NCBI GenBank assembly: GCA_946645685.1
Contig: CAMPCJ010000003.1
Location: forward strand, 1-58,481
Direction: 5' to 3'
DNA from: an uncultured Clostridia bacterium
GTDB lineage: Bacteria > Bacillota > Clostridia > Oscillospirales > SIG627
Length of the DNA: 58,481 nt
Part shown: one piece after another, positions 8,570 through 18,149 of the stretch
Layout of the letters: each line of letters opens with the position of its first letter
Position numbering within the stretch: the stretch's first letter is position 1
Notes under the pieces: model-generated
What the model was told of the DNA's origin: nothing
The model's input: the letters and a program-made list of their open reading frames with translations, nothing else
Databases searched by the model: none
Program-made: the position numbers and the translations under genes

Positions 8570-10931
8570 AAAAGCCGTTGTAACATTGGAGTTTGACAAG
8601 GTCCTGCGGGACCTTGCCTCTCTTTGCGCCGTGGAAGCGGGCAAAGAAAAGATCCTTTCTCTGATGCCGGAGACCGACGCGGACAGAGTGGCGCTCCTTC
8701 TGAAGCAGACCGCCTCCGCCCGCCGTATTTCCGGGATCCGGGGAGAACCGTCTCTGTCCGCGCATCCTACGCTGCCGGACGTGATCGACCGGTGCGAGAA
8801 GGGGGCGCAGCTCAACGCGGCTGAGCTTTTGCGGGTGGCGCGCCTTTTGCATTCCGCCGACCGGGCAAAGGATTACGGAGAGGCGCTGGAGGGGGAAGAC
8901 GCTGTTTTGGGTGAGATCTTCCGCCGCCTTCTGCCTGATCGGGCGCTCGCCCATGAGATCGACCGCGCGCTGCCGTCCGAGGACGCTGTTGCGGACGACG
9001 CCAGCCCCGCGCTCTTTTCCATTCGCCGAAAAAAGAACGCCTGCGCTCTGAAGATCCGGGAAACGCTGCAGCATTACATTTCCGGCTCTTACGCCGCCTA
9101 TTTGCAGGAGAATATCATTACCTTCCGCAATTCCCGCTACGTTATCCCGGTGAAGAGCGAGTATAAGAACGAGATCCACGGGCTGATCCACGACACCTCG
9201 TCCTCCGGCGCCACCGTCTTCATCGAGCCTATGAGCGTGGTGGAACTGAACAATCAGATCAAAGTGCTGGACGGGGAAGAGCGGGACGAGATCGACCGGA
9301 TCATGTGGGAGCTTTCCCGCCGTGTTTCCGGTGACGCGGATCTTCTTCGCCTGGATTTTATCAATATCGTGGAGCTTTCCGTCATTTTTGCCCGGGCTGC
9401 GCTGGGCGCCCGGATGGAGGGCGTTACCCCCACTATTTCCAAAAACGGCGTTCTGGATCTGAAAAAGGCGAAGCACCCCCTCCTGGATCCCAAAAAAGCG
9501 GTGCCTATTTCCGTTTCCCTGGGGCGTGACTTCGATACGCTGGTGATCACGGGACCCAATACCGGCGGCAAAACCGTCACCTTGAAGACCATGGGGCTTC
9601 TGGCGATGATGGCGCAGTGCGGGATGCAGCTCCCCGCGGAGGAAGCGGAAGTGCCCGTTTATCCCGACGTTCTGGCGGACATCGGCGACGAGCAGAGCAT
9701 CGAACAGTCCCTTTCGACCTTCTCCGCCCACATCGTCAATATCATTGATATGCTGGAGCGTACCAAACCCGGGGTGCTGGTGCTCTTCGATGAATTGGGA
9801 AGCGGCACGGATCCGGTGGAGGGCGCCGCCCTGGCGGAATCGATTTTGATGACCGTTCGGGAAAGGGGCGCCGTGTGCGCCGCCACCACCCATTACGCGG
9901 AACTGAAAACCTACGCGCTGGAGACGGAAGGGGTGGAGAACGCTTCTTGTGAATTTGACATCACCACGCTGATGCCGACGTATCGTCTGATCCTCGGCGC
10001 CCCCGGACGTTCCAACGCCTTTCTCATTGCCTCAAGGCTCGGCTTGTCGGAGGACGTGATCCGCCGCGCCGCCGTTTTGGTAAAAGCGGAAGACCGCCGT
10101 TTTGAGACCGTGGTGGGCAGGCTGGAGGACGAGCGGGTGCTCATGGAGCAAAAGCGGGCGGAAGCGGAGCGGCTTCTTGCCGAAGCCCGTCAAATGCGGG
10201 ATACCGCCCTGGCGGAGCGGGAGGGCTTGCTTGCCGGCGCGGAGAAAGAAGCGGAGCGCGCCAAACGGGAAGCGCTCAGGCTCATTCGCAGCGCCCGCGC
10301 CGTTTCCGATCAGGCGTTTGAAAAGCTGGACGAACTGCGCCGCCGCGCGGAAAAGGAACAAAACCTTGCTTGGCTCTCCGAAGAGCGGCAGCGGATGAGA
10401 CAAAACCTGGGCAAGGTGGAAGACGCCGCGCTGGAAGGCGGCGTCAAGCGGGAGGATGAGAACGATCACTACGTACCGCCCCGTCCCCTGCGGGTGGGGG
10501 ACAACGTATTTCTGCCCCACGTGGGGAAGGAGGGCGTTGTGGAAAACATTCGCGGAGGGGACGTAACCGTTCTGGTCGGCAATCTGCGGATGAAGACCGC
10601 CCTTTCCGGTTTGCGCCTCATCACGGATCTTTCCGGCAGAAAGAAGACCGTGCGGAAGGGAAGCGTCACCGCCTCCCCCCGCTCCGGCACTTCCGGCAGC
10701 GTGGACGTGAGAGGAATGGTGACGGATGACGCCTGGCTTGCGGTGGACAAGTACCTGGACGACGCGATCCTGACGGGGTATGAGACCGTGACCATTATCC
10801 ACGGCAAAGGCACCGGCGCTTTGAAAAAAGGGTTGTGGACTTACTTTAAGGGAGATCCCCGCATCGCTTCTTTTCGTCTGGGAAATTTCGGCGAAGGGGA
10901 CTCCGGCGTCACCGTTATCCGGTTGAAATAA
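8556..10931 (+). CDS. mutS2: Endonuclease MutS2
   Basis: 791 aa; GPNTGGKTVTLKTMG, LFDELGSGTDPVEGAALA, C-terminal Smr domain VDVRGMVTDDAW...IIHGKGTGALKKG. Confidence 0.98.
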   Translation: MIPFEKAVVTLEFDKVLRDLASLCAVEAGKEKILSLMPETDADRVALLLKQTASARRISGIRGEPSLSAHPTLPDVIDRCEKGAQLNAAELLRVARLLHSADRAKDYGEALEGEDAVLGEIFRRLLPDRALAHEIDRALPSEDAVADDASPALFSIRRKKNACALKIRETLQHYISGSYAAYLQENIITFRNSRYVIPVKSEYKNEIHGLIHDTSSSGATVFIEPMSVVELNNQIKVLDGEERDEIDRIMWELSRRVSGDADLLRLDFINIVELSVIFARAALGARMEGVTPTISKNGVLDLKKAKHPLLDPKKAVPISVSLGRDFDTLVITGPNTGGKTVTLKTMGLLAMMAQCGMQLPAEEAEVPVYPDVLADIGDEQSIEQSLSTFSAHIVNIIDMLERTKPGVLVLFDELGSGTDPVEGAALAESILMTVRERGAVCAATTHYAELKTYALETEGVENASCEFDITTLMPTYRLILGAPGRSNAFLIASRLGLSEDVIRRAAVLVKAEDRRFETVVGRLEDERVLMEQKRAEAERLLAEARQMRDTALAEREGLLAGAEKEAERAKREALRLIRSARAVSDQAFEKLDELRRRAEKEQNLAWLSEERQRMRQNLGKVEDAALEGGVKREDENDHYVPPRPLRVGDNVFLPHVGKEGVVENIRGGDVTVLVGNLRMKTALSGLRLITDLSGRKKTVRKGSVTASPRSGTSGSVDVRGMVTDDAWLAVDKYLDDAILTGYETVTIIHGKGTGALKKGLWTYFKGDPRIASFRLGNFGEGDSGVTVIRLK

Positions 10932-10944
10932 CGCACCGGCTTCT

Positions 10945-10984
10945 AAAGTGGGAGAAAACGATGGTTTTCCCCCACTTTTTTTCT
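10945..10984 (+). terminator. Rho-independent terminator after mutS2
   Basis: AAAGTGGGAGAAAAC-gatg-GTTTTCCCCCACTTTTTTT. Confidence 0.85.
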
Positions 10985-11218
10985 GTTTTCCGGGGAAAAA
11001 AGCGCATTTGTTCCCCACTTTTCACACACAAAAATATGTTAACAAATTGTAAACTTATAAGGGGCGGGGAGGATAAGTTTCCACCGGCTCGCGTAAAATA
11101 GGACGTATATAATAAAAGGAAAAGCGAAGGAAATTTGCCCTGTAAAACGGTAGAATTTCCCAAGCGAAAATAAATATGAATAAAAAATTACCAAAAAGAC
11201 TACAAAGTGTGAACTCCA

Positions 11219-11247
11219 TTGACTTTCCGTCTGAAAGACCCTATAAT
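11219..11247 (+). promoter_or_regulatory. Candidate sigma-A promoter (TTGACT-17-TATAAT)
   Basis: -35 11219-11224, -10 11242-11247, upstream of ATG 11291. Confidence 0.75.
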
Positions 11248-11290
11248 GACAACCGCTTTCCCCCAAGCGGCAAACGTAACAGGAGATCGT

Positions 11291-12070
11291 ATGTTTAAAA
11301 AGTATCGAATTCTGTCCGCTCCGTTTGCCTTTTGTGCCACAAGTTTGATCCTGGTGATCGCCATGCTGGTCCCCGGCATATCCCTTCCTGCGAGAAGCGT
11401 GATCGTTGCGGACGCAGCCCCCGCCGTAGTGGAGATCGTTACGGCGGATGAACCCAAGAGCAAAGGAGCGGAATCGGAGGCAAAAGAGAATACCGATCCG
11501 GAAGCTGACGGCAATTCGTCCGTTCGCCCTGCCGGATTCCACGCCATCGAGAAAAACGCGCCCTCTTCCCTTGCCAATGATCTGATCGAGACCAACCCGC
11601 AGTTGGAGCAACAGATCCGGCAGGAAAGCGCCGCCCTTCCCGATGGGGAGACCACACTTCCCGTCAAGAACTTTATCATGTATAATCTGACGGACGAGGA
11701 GTACCGCCTTTTATGCTGGTGCGTGGAAGGCGAGGCGCACGGAAAATCCATGGAGCATCGCTGCATCATTGCTCAGGTCATTTTCAACCGTGTGTTCAAC
11801 GACCGGTTTCCCAATACCGTTAAAGACGTGATCCTCTCTCCCAATCAGTTCAGCGTGATGAGTTGGTATAACCCCAAGCTTTACGACGGTTTTGTCACCG
11901 CGCAGACCGAAGAAGCCGTCAATGCGGTCCTGAACGGGGATGTGGAAGATATGTCTCAAGGCGCTCTTTACTTCTGTAATCCCACCCGCGCCAACAACGT
12001 GGAGTGGTTCGATAACGCACTGGTCACCCTTTTCGAATTTGAGAATCACCGGTTCTATACGGCGCCCTGA
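11291..12070 (+). CDS. Cell wall hydrolase, SleB/CwlJ-type Hydrolase_2 domain
   Basis: N-terminal TM; LTDEEYRLLCWCVEGEAHGKSMEHRCIIAQVIFNRVFNDRFPNTVKDVILSPNQFSVM. Confidence 0.93.
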   Translation: MFKKYRILSAPFAFCATSLILVIAMLVPGISLPARSVIVADAAPAVVEIVTADEPKSKGAESEAKENTDPEADGNSSVRPAGFHAIEKNAPSSLANDLIETNPQLEQQIRQESAALPDGETTLPVKNFIMYNLTDEEYRLLCWCVEGEAHGKSMEHRCIIAQVIFNRVFNDRFPNTVKDVILSPNQFSVMSWYNPKLYDGFVTAQTEEAVNAVLNGDVEDMSQGALYFCNPTRANNVEWFDNALVTLFEFENHRFYTAP

Positions 12071-12106
12071 TTCTCATAGTTACGAAAAAGATCCGAAAAT
12101 CCGTAG

Positions 12107-12143
12107 AAAAGCAAGAGAACAGTTGTTTCTCTTGCTTTTTTTT
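12107..12143 (+). terminator. Rho-independent terminator
   Basis: AAAAGCAAGAGAAC-agtt-GTTTCTCTTGCTTTTTTTT. Confidence 0.8.
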
Positions 12144-12150
12144 GCGTTGT

Positions 12151-12185
12151 TTGATAAAATAAATCTGTATCCGTGTATATACACG
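12151..12185 (+). promoter_or_regulatory. Candidate promoter (TTGATA-17-TGTATA) with 14-bp palindrome CGTGTATATACACG over the -10
   Basis: -35 12151-12156, -10 12174-12179; palindrome 12172-12185. Confidence 0.5.
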
Positions 12186-12203
12186 AAAAAAGGAGTATTG
12201 ATT

Positions 12204-13577
12204 ATGCATCGTTCGTATATGGATCCCAATGATTTCATCAACGTTTCCGATTCCGACAGCCGTATGATCCAGAAGGCGGTAGATGAAGCCGTCCAAACGG
12301 GCTGCGGCAACGTGGTCATCCCCGCTTACAATGAGCGCACCGGATCATACCTTTGGGTGATCGAAGAGAGCATCCTGCTCCCGTCCCACATCACCGTCAC
12401 GCTGGACAACGCGCACCTGCGGATGGCGGACGGCGTTTTCTGTCAAATGTTCCGGAACGCCAACGCCTTTGAGGAGATCGGGCGCACGCCGGAGGGCTTG
12501 CAGGAGGACATCGTCATCCGCGGCGTGGGTCGGGCGATCCTGGACGGCGGCAAGCACAACGGATTGCGGGAAAAAACGTCCCTGAAGGACGGGATGCCCC
12601 ATATCGTGAATAATCTGACTGTGTATCTGCACAACGTGAAGAACTTCCGGATCGAGCATCTTACCATCCGGGATCAGCGGTGGTGGGGCATCACCTTTGC
12701 CTGGGCGTGGGACGGCGTCGTTTCCGATATCCATTTTGAGATCGGCGACAAGAGCGTGCGGGAATCCACGACGCATCCCTGGCGGAACCAGGACGGCATC
12801 GACCTGCGCGTCGGTTGTCACGATATTCAGCTTTTGAACTTGACGGGAGAGACCTGCGACGACATCGTGGCGCTGACCGCCCTGGCGATCCGTCCCAGGT
12901 GTTTTGAGCTGCTTCATTCCTGCGATCACCTGCCTTTTGATATTTACAACGTCACCATCAAGAACATCACCGGCCGCAACAATCATTGCGCGCTGGTGCG
13001 GCTTTTGTGCCATAACCGCCGCCGGATCCACGACATCACCATTGACGGCGTGACGGATACCACCCCGGCGGACGAGGACGTGATCCGTACCGCTTCCTGC
13101 GTCAAGATCGGGGAGAACGGGTATTGTCCCGATCCCGCCCAACGCTGCCTGCCGGAGGAAATGCGGGATATTTTCGTTTCCAACGTGCACTCCGCGGCTT
13201 TGGCGGGGGTTGTCTTGAACTGCGCGGCGCAAAACGTCATCATTCGCAATCTCTCCGTTAGCGAAAAGGGCGACCACGCCATCGCCGTGTCTCAGATCAA
13301 AGCGGGTCGCCATTTGCTGATGGAAGAGGCAGACCGGGATTCCGGGCTTGCCATGGATGCTTCTCAGCGCAGTACACACATCGTCAATCTCCTGGCGGAC
13401 GGCATCAGCTGGGGCAGTACCCGCCGGGGCGCTACGCCTTTCTATTTTGACGGGCTTGTCGCCAAAAACGTGCGTATTCAAAACGTGGCTGTGAAGGGGG
13501 ACGCGGAATTGATGTGCGCCATTCACCCCCAGGAGGACGGGGAAGAGGTCACGTTTGAAAACGTGATCCGTTTCTGA
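12204..13577 (+). CDS. Right-handed beta-helix glycoside hydrolase, GH28-like, no apparent signal peptide
   Basis: Start ATG 12204 after AGGAG; repeated beta-helix pattern; NQDGIDLR and CDDIVAL resemble GH28 NTDG and DD motifs. Confidence 0.75.
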   Translation: MHRSYMDPNDFINVSDSDSRMIQKAVDEAVQTGCGNVVIPAYNERTGSYLWVIEESILLPSHITVTLDNAHLRMADGVFCQMFRNANAFEEIGRTPEGLQEDIVIRGVGRAILDGGKHNGLREKTSLKDGMPHIVNNLTVYLHNVKNFRIEHLTIRDQRWWGITFAWAWDGVVSDIHFEIGDKSVRESTTHPWRNQDGIDLRVGCHDIQLLNLTGETCDDIVALTALAIRPRCFELLHSCDHLPFDIYNVTIKNITGRNNHCALVRLLCHNRRRIHDITIDGVTDTTPADEDVIRTASCVKIGENGYCPDPAQRCLPEEMRDIFVSNVHSAALAGVVLNCAAQNVIIRNLSVSEKGDHAIAVSQIKAGRHLLMEEADRDSGLAMDASQRSTHIVNLLADGISWGSTRRGATPFYFDGLVAKNVRIQNVAVKGDAELMCAIHPQEDGEEVTFENVIRF

Positions 13578-13614
13578 AAGGATCCGCGATCCATTTTGAA
13601 CAAGAGGAGGGCGT

Positions 13615-16215
13615 ATGAAAAGAGCCGGGACAGGACTTTTTGCGGCATTGCTTTCTTTGGCAATGCTTTTGAGTCCGTTTGCGCTCCCCTCGTGGGCAAA
13701 TGAGAGTTCCTCTCTCATCGGTGACGTGGACGGGGATGGGTTTATCCTGCCCCGTGACGCCGCCATCGTTGCCCGTTATCTCGCCCGGTGGGAGGATTAC
13801 GTGGATGAAGACGGCGCTTTGACGTATCCGGATCAGGAGGACGCCTCCTTCTGTGTGGGCTACGGCAGAGTGGACGTTACGCCGGATCTGTCTTATTACG
13901 CCCGGGTGCCCCTCGCCGGCTTCGGCAATACCAACTCTCGGCTCGCCAGCGGCGTACCGGATGGGGACGGCATTTACGTAACCTGCATCGCCCTGCGGGA
14001 CGAATCGGGGGAGGTGATGCTCCTCTTCACCATGGATCGGTTGAGTCTGAGCGGCTTGAAGGCGACCTATCATAAGACCTACCTTGCCGATTGCTTGAAA
14101 AGCGCGGTGGAGAGAGCCACCGGCATTTCCACGGACCATATGGCGGTGAACGTGTCCCATACGCACTCCGCGCCGGAGGGGCCCACGTCTTTTGTTGACT
14201 CACCCGCGGGCTGGGGCTATATGACTCGATATTACCAGGAAGTGTTCCAGAAGGGCGTTCAGGCGGCGCGCCGCGCCTTGGCGGATCTGTCTCCCGCCAC
14301 CTTGTGGGCGGGGGATACCAGCGTGGCTGATCTAAACTTTGTCCGCCGCCACCTGACCTGGTACGCCAGCACCGCTTCTGCGGCGGGATATCAGACCCGC
14401 TCCGTCATCGGAGAGGGGGAGGGTACCACCAACCGCGTCGGCTATGAAGCGCCCAATCCCGTGGACGACGGCGGGGTATATTATGAGCATGAGACCCCTG
14501 CGGACAACGAGGTGCAGTACCTTGTCTTCAAGCGCGAGGGGGTCAAGGACGTTTTGCTCTATAACTGGCAGTGCCACGCGGACATTACCGGGAACGACTG
14601 TTACGATCTGAACGAAGACGGCTCTTATCACGCCTTTTCCTACAACGCTTCGGATTACAAAAATATCAATAAGACCATCCTTGCGCCGGGCAACCGTGTC
14701 ATTACCTCGGACTACATTGCCGGGGTACGCCGCGTGCTGGACGAGCAGGAAGGGTATCTGACGGCGTTTTTCAACGGCGGCAGCGGCAATATGAATTATT
14801 ACGACTACGTGGGCTACGCCATGAACGCCCGTTACGGCAGAGCGGAGTATGAACAATACCGACTGCCCGGATGGGACGATCGGTATTATGACTACGCCTC
14901 TTCCTTCTCGACCAGCACCGGGCGCAAAGGGTACTGGAAATCCCAAATGGTCGGCGCCATCGTCGCCGACGCCATCAAGAAGGATATCGCCGCCACCGAC
15001 TCGCCCTTTGTGTATGATACGCCCGTTCACCACGATGTGGTTTCCACCCAGGCGCAAAGCGGCAGAACGTACGTGGATGAAGAAGGAAATACGCAAAGCG
15101 TGATCAGCCACAACTGGACGAATGATTTTGAGGGTATGGTGCAGCTTCCCACCGGGAAATTGAATATGATCCATTCCACCTATTACACCACCTTTGAGAA
15201 TGACGATCTGGCGCTGAAGACCGTGATGTCGTACTTGTCCGATCTGGCGCGGTACGGCAGGGTCAGCGTGGGCGACGACGGGGATATCCTCCTGCGCGGC
15301 ACCGAAGCCATTGAGCCGGACGGCTCTAACGGTACCGCCTTGTATACCATCACCTACACCTATAAAAACAAAACAGGGACGGAGACCATCACCGAAAAAG
15401 AAGTCGATGCGATCCGCGCGCTTGCCCGGGAGTATGCGCAACGAAAGACGGTCGCGGAACAAAAAGCCTTTGCCTGGGAGGTTTTGAATACCTATCGGGA
15501 TCTTGTGGTAAAGTCGTTCAGCGCCGGGATGTATGAAAACGGCGGCAGCGGCGGCTCCTATAACGCCGCCTACAAAAAGGCGCGGACCCTTGCCCGCCTC
15601 GCCACCGGACTGTATCTGAGCAATTATTCCGCCAACGCCCTCTATAACCGCATTTCTTACACCGATCTGGATCACGAGGATACGGACGTTACGAAATATA
15701 CCGAGGGCGTTCCTTTGTCCTGCCTTTCCATCGGCAAGTCCGTGGCGTTTACCTTTATGCCCTATGAAATGTTTGATACGGTGGGGCAGATGATCAAGGA
15801 CGGGCGCTATATCGTGTATGACGAAAGCGGTGCGCCCGTTACCGAGACCCGCGTCGCCACTCCGCCCACCGGCAAAAGCGGGTCCACCTATACGGGGCTT
15901 GATGGCGCCAAGCGGCCGTATCCGTCCATAAGCTACGAAGCGGCGACCTATACGTATACCGACGCCAAATCGCCCTTTCCCATGACCTTTGCCTGCGGCT
16001 ATACCGACGGCTCCGTGGGATATATGCCCACGCGCTACGCGCGCTTTCATCCCGAATCTCAGAATTATCAGAACGGGTATGAGACCTACGTTACCTATTA
16101 CGCCGCCGGCTCCACGGAAGATCACACGTCGGAGATCCTGGAAATGCTTCACCTTTTGTACACCGACGGGGATACCTCCCCTCGCGTGACCGGGCATCTT
16201 TCCGGCGTTTCGTGA
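13615..16215 (+). CDS. Secreted protein: signal peptide + N-terminal dockerin-like module + neutral/alkaline ceramidase-like domain (copy 1)
   Basis: IGDVDGDGFILPRDAAIVARYLARWEDYVDEDG; VGYGRVDVTPDLS...PLAGFGNTNSR; VSHTHSAPEG; LLYNWQCHADITGND; FNGGSGNMNYYDYV; MPYEMFDTVGQMIKDG. Confidence 0.85.
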   Translation: MKRAGTGLFAALLSLAMLLSPFALPSWANESSSLIGDVDGDGFILPRDAAIVARYLARWEDYVDEDGALTYPDQEDASFCVGYGRVDVTPDLSYYARVPLAGFGNTNSRLASGVPDGDGIYVTCIALRDESGEVMLLFTMDRLSLSGLKATYHKTYLADCLKSAVERATGISTDHMAVNVSHTHSAPEGPTSFVDSPAGWGYMTRYYQEVFQKGVQAARRALADLSPATLWAGDTSVADLNFVRRHLTWYASTASAAGYQTRSVIGEGEGTTNRVGYEAPNPVDDGGVYYEHETPADNEVQYLVFKREGVKDVLLYNWQCHADITGNDCYDLNEDGSYHAFSYNASDYKNINKTILAPGNRVITSDYIAGVRRVLDEQEGYLTAFFNGGSGNMNYYDYVGYAMNARYGRAEYEQYRLPGWDDRYYDYASSFSTSTGRKGYWKSQMVGAIVADAIKKDIAATDSPFVYDTPVHHDVVSTQAQSGRTYVDEEGNTQSVISHNWTNDFEGMVQLPTGKLNMIHSTYYTTFENDDLALKTVMSYLSDLARYGRVSVGDDGDILLRGTEAIEPDGSNGTALYTITYTYKNKTGTETITEKEVDAIRALAREYAQRKTVAEQKAFAWEVLNTYRDLVVKSFSAGMYENGGSGGSYNAAYKKARTLARLATGLYLSNYSANALYNRISYTDLDHEDTDVTKYTEGVPLSCLSIGKSVAFTFMPYEMFDTVGQMIKDGRYIVYDESGAPVTETRVATPPTGKSGSTYTGLDGAKRPYPSISYEAATYTYTDAKSPFPMTFACGYTDGSVGYMPTRYARFHPESQNYQNGYETYVTYYAAGSTEDHTSEILEMLHLLYTDGDTSPRVTGHLSGVS

Positions 16216-16228
16216 GAGGAGGCGGACT

Positions 16229-18001
16229 ATGCGTATCAAGATCGTTTCCCTCCTGCTCGCCGTATTCCTTCTTTTGCCGATCTTTTCCGTTTCATCCTTT
16301 GCCTTGACCCCTGCGCAGGCGGCGGACGTGGATGGCGACGGCACCGTTACCGCCCGGGACGCGGCGATCCTTGCCCGTTTTACCGCCGGTTGGAGCGGAT
16401 ATGTGGATGAACAGGGCGGGCTGACTTACCCCTGGAAAAAGGCGCCGACTCCCGGCGACTTTGTCAAATCCTTTGATCCCGATCACCCCGTTGATTTTGG
16501 CGGCTACACCTTCCGCATTCTCACCTTCGGGGGCGGAGACAACGGAACGCGGGATTATAACGGCGAGACGGTTCAGAATTTCTCCATCACCCATTTTTCC
16601 GTGATGGATGTGTCTCCCTGGACGGAGGGAAGCCGGTTTGACAGCGAGGATCGCGCCAAGCATTTCACGAAAATGAGCCGGGCGGTCGCCGCCCGCAACG
16701 CCTACCTGGAGACGACCTATAACTGTCATATCGAAGAAGTGCGGGTGCTGGATCCCTTTTCCGAATTGTATGACGACGTGCTCAGCGGCTCCCGATCCTA
16801 CGACCTCGCTACCTGCAGTGTGGGCTTGCTTTCTTCTGCATCGGCTTACGCCAATCTGTCCGGTCTCAGTGCGCCTGCCCAAGTCACCTCCGGCGTTTTC
16901 GCCAACGTGTTGAAGATCCCCACCGTGGATATTACGAAAGAATGGTACGACGGCGATCTCCTGAAGGGCCTCGCCTGGAACGATACGCTGTATTATCTGA
17001 CGGGCGCCTCGGATTCCACGCTGCGCCAGGCGGTGTTTTTGCCTATCATCGGCTTGAAAAGCGTCTCGGACGCCTACGCCGACCTGAAGGATCCTCTTGC
17101 GGCGGGGAATTACCTATATGATCTGATCCTGAACGGGGAGTGGACCGTGGATAAGTTGACGGAGATCGTCAACACCTGCTACGCCGCCTATCCCGATAAG
17201 ACCGGGCGCTATACCTATTCCGCCGCTTCCACCAGCAACATCATCTTTGCCCTGGGAGCCGGCTTTTCTCCCTGCGACCCCGCCGGGGACAGCCTCTACG
17301 CCGATTTCGATTCCTGCCCCGGCAGCGCCGCCTTTATGAAGCTGCGGGACTTTCTTGCCGCTCGCCGTACCACGTCGGAGCTTAGCGCTTATACGGGCGG
17401 GTTGGAGAAATCCAAAATCATTATGCGCGCCATCGGCGCCGGCGTGTACTGTCACGGAACGGCTTATTCCTATACGGCGGAAGGGAACTGGATCGCCCCC
17501 GTTCCGTTTCCCAAGGGGGACGTGTCCCAGACCTCGTATATCACTCACCCCAATCCCGGCTTCGCCTACCTGTACGTGATCCCCAAAGTAAACAGGGCGG
17601 ATCTGTCTGCCCGGGCGCGCGGCTTTGAAACGGGCGTGGATATGGAGGGATACTTTCTCTCCGCCTTTATGGAAGCGTCTCTGGCGAAGCACAACGATTT
17701 GGGCTACGACGTGCGGGACGCCCTGATTGAGCAGCTTGCAGCTCTCGGCTCCGTCCATAACAGCGCCTTCGTCACCGAGCGTTTTCCTCAGGGAAAGCCC
17801 CGTGCGGTTCTGGACGCAGTCTTCGACGGCTTGACTCTCAACGCCGCTTACGTTTATACGCCCTCCGTTATGAACGCGCTTTCCAACTGCGCCGCTAAGG
17901 ACGAGAACTGGAACACCCTCGCTTCCCGGTATAACAGCGCTTTGGACAAGCAGGCGGAATATCTCGACCGGATCCACGATTACATGAAACTGGATCAGTA
18001 A
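16229..18001 (+). CDS. Secreted protein: signal peptide + N-terminal dockerin-like module + extracellular solute-binding-protein-like domain (copy 1)
   Basis: ALTPAQAADVDGDGTVTARDAAILARFTAGWSGYVDEQGGLTYPW, then GYTFRILTFGG...IPTVDITKEWYDGDLLKGLAWNDTLYYLTGASDSTLRQAVFLP; no lipobox Cys. Confidence 0.75.
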   Translation: MRIKIVSLLLAVFLLLPIFSVSSFALTPAQAADVDGDGTVTARDAAILARFTAGWSGYVDEQGGLTYPWKKAPTPGDFVKSFDPDHPVDFGGYTFRILTFGGGDNGTRDYNGETVQNFSITHFSVMDVSPWTEGSRFDSEDRAKHFTKMSRAVAARNAYLETTYNCHIEEVRVLDPFSELYDDVLSGSRSYDLATCSVGLLSSASAYANLSGLSAPAQVTSGVFANVLKIPTVDITKEWYDGDLLKGLAWNDTLYYLTGASDSTLRQAVFLPIIGLKSVSDAYADLKDPLAAGNYLYDLILNGEWTVDKLTEIVNTCYAAYPDKTGRYTYSAASTSNIIFALGAGFSPCDPAGDSLYADFDSCPGSAAFMKLRDFLAARRTTSELSAYTGGLEKSKIIMRAIGAGVYCHGTAYSYTAEGNWIAPVPFPKGDVSQTSYITHPNPGFAYLYVIPKVNRADLSARARGFETGVDMEGYFLSAFMEASLAKHNDLGYDVRDALIEQLAALGSVHNSAFVTERFPQGKPRAVLDAVFDGLTLNAAYVYTPSVMNALSNCAAKDENWNTLASRYNSALDKQAEYLDRIHDYMKLDQ

Positions 18002-18015
18002 TCCGCCGATCCGAA

Positions 18016-18050
18016 GGATCCCTCGGGGATTTGCCCGGGGGATCTTTTTT
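18016..18050 (+). terminator. Rho-independent terminator between the two cassettes
   Basis: GGATCCCTCGGG-loop-CCCGGGGGATCTTTTTT. Confidence 0.8.
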
Positions 18051-18073
18051 CATGCGCCATTACGTTTTTTTAT

Positions 18074-18102
18074 TTGACTTTTATACGCGAAAATGTTAGA
18101 AT
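18074..18102 (+). promoter_or_regulatory. Candidate sigma-A promoter for cassette copy 2 (TTGACT-17-TAGAAT)
   Basis: -35 18074-18079, -10 18097-18102. Confidence 0.7.
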
Positions 18103-18149
18103 AGTCTGTAAAGATGGGCAACGTTTATCATCCTGAAAGGATCGCGTAT

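Noticed and set aside
8511-9893. 460-aa minus-strand ORF antisense to mutS2
   Set aside because: Shadow ORF of a clearly identified core gene.
14332-16344. 670-aa minus-strand ORF antisense to the ceramidase-like gene
   Set aside because: Fully overlaps a convincing plus-strand gene; sequence is Gly/His/Ile/Val-rich without recognisable motifs, typical of shadow ORFs in GC-rich coding DNA.
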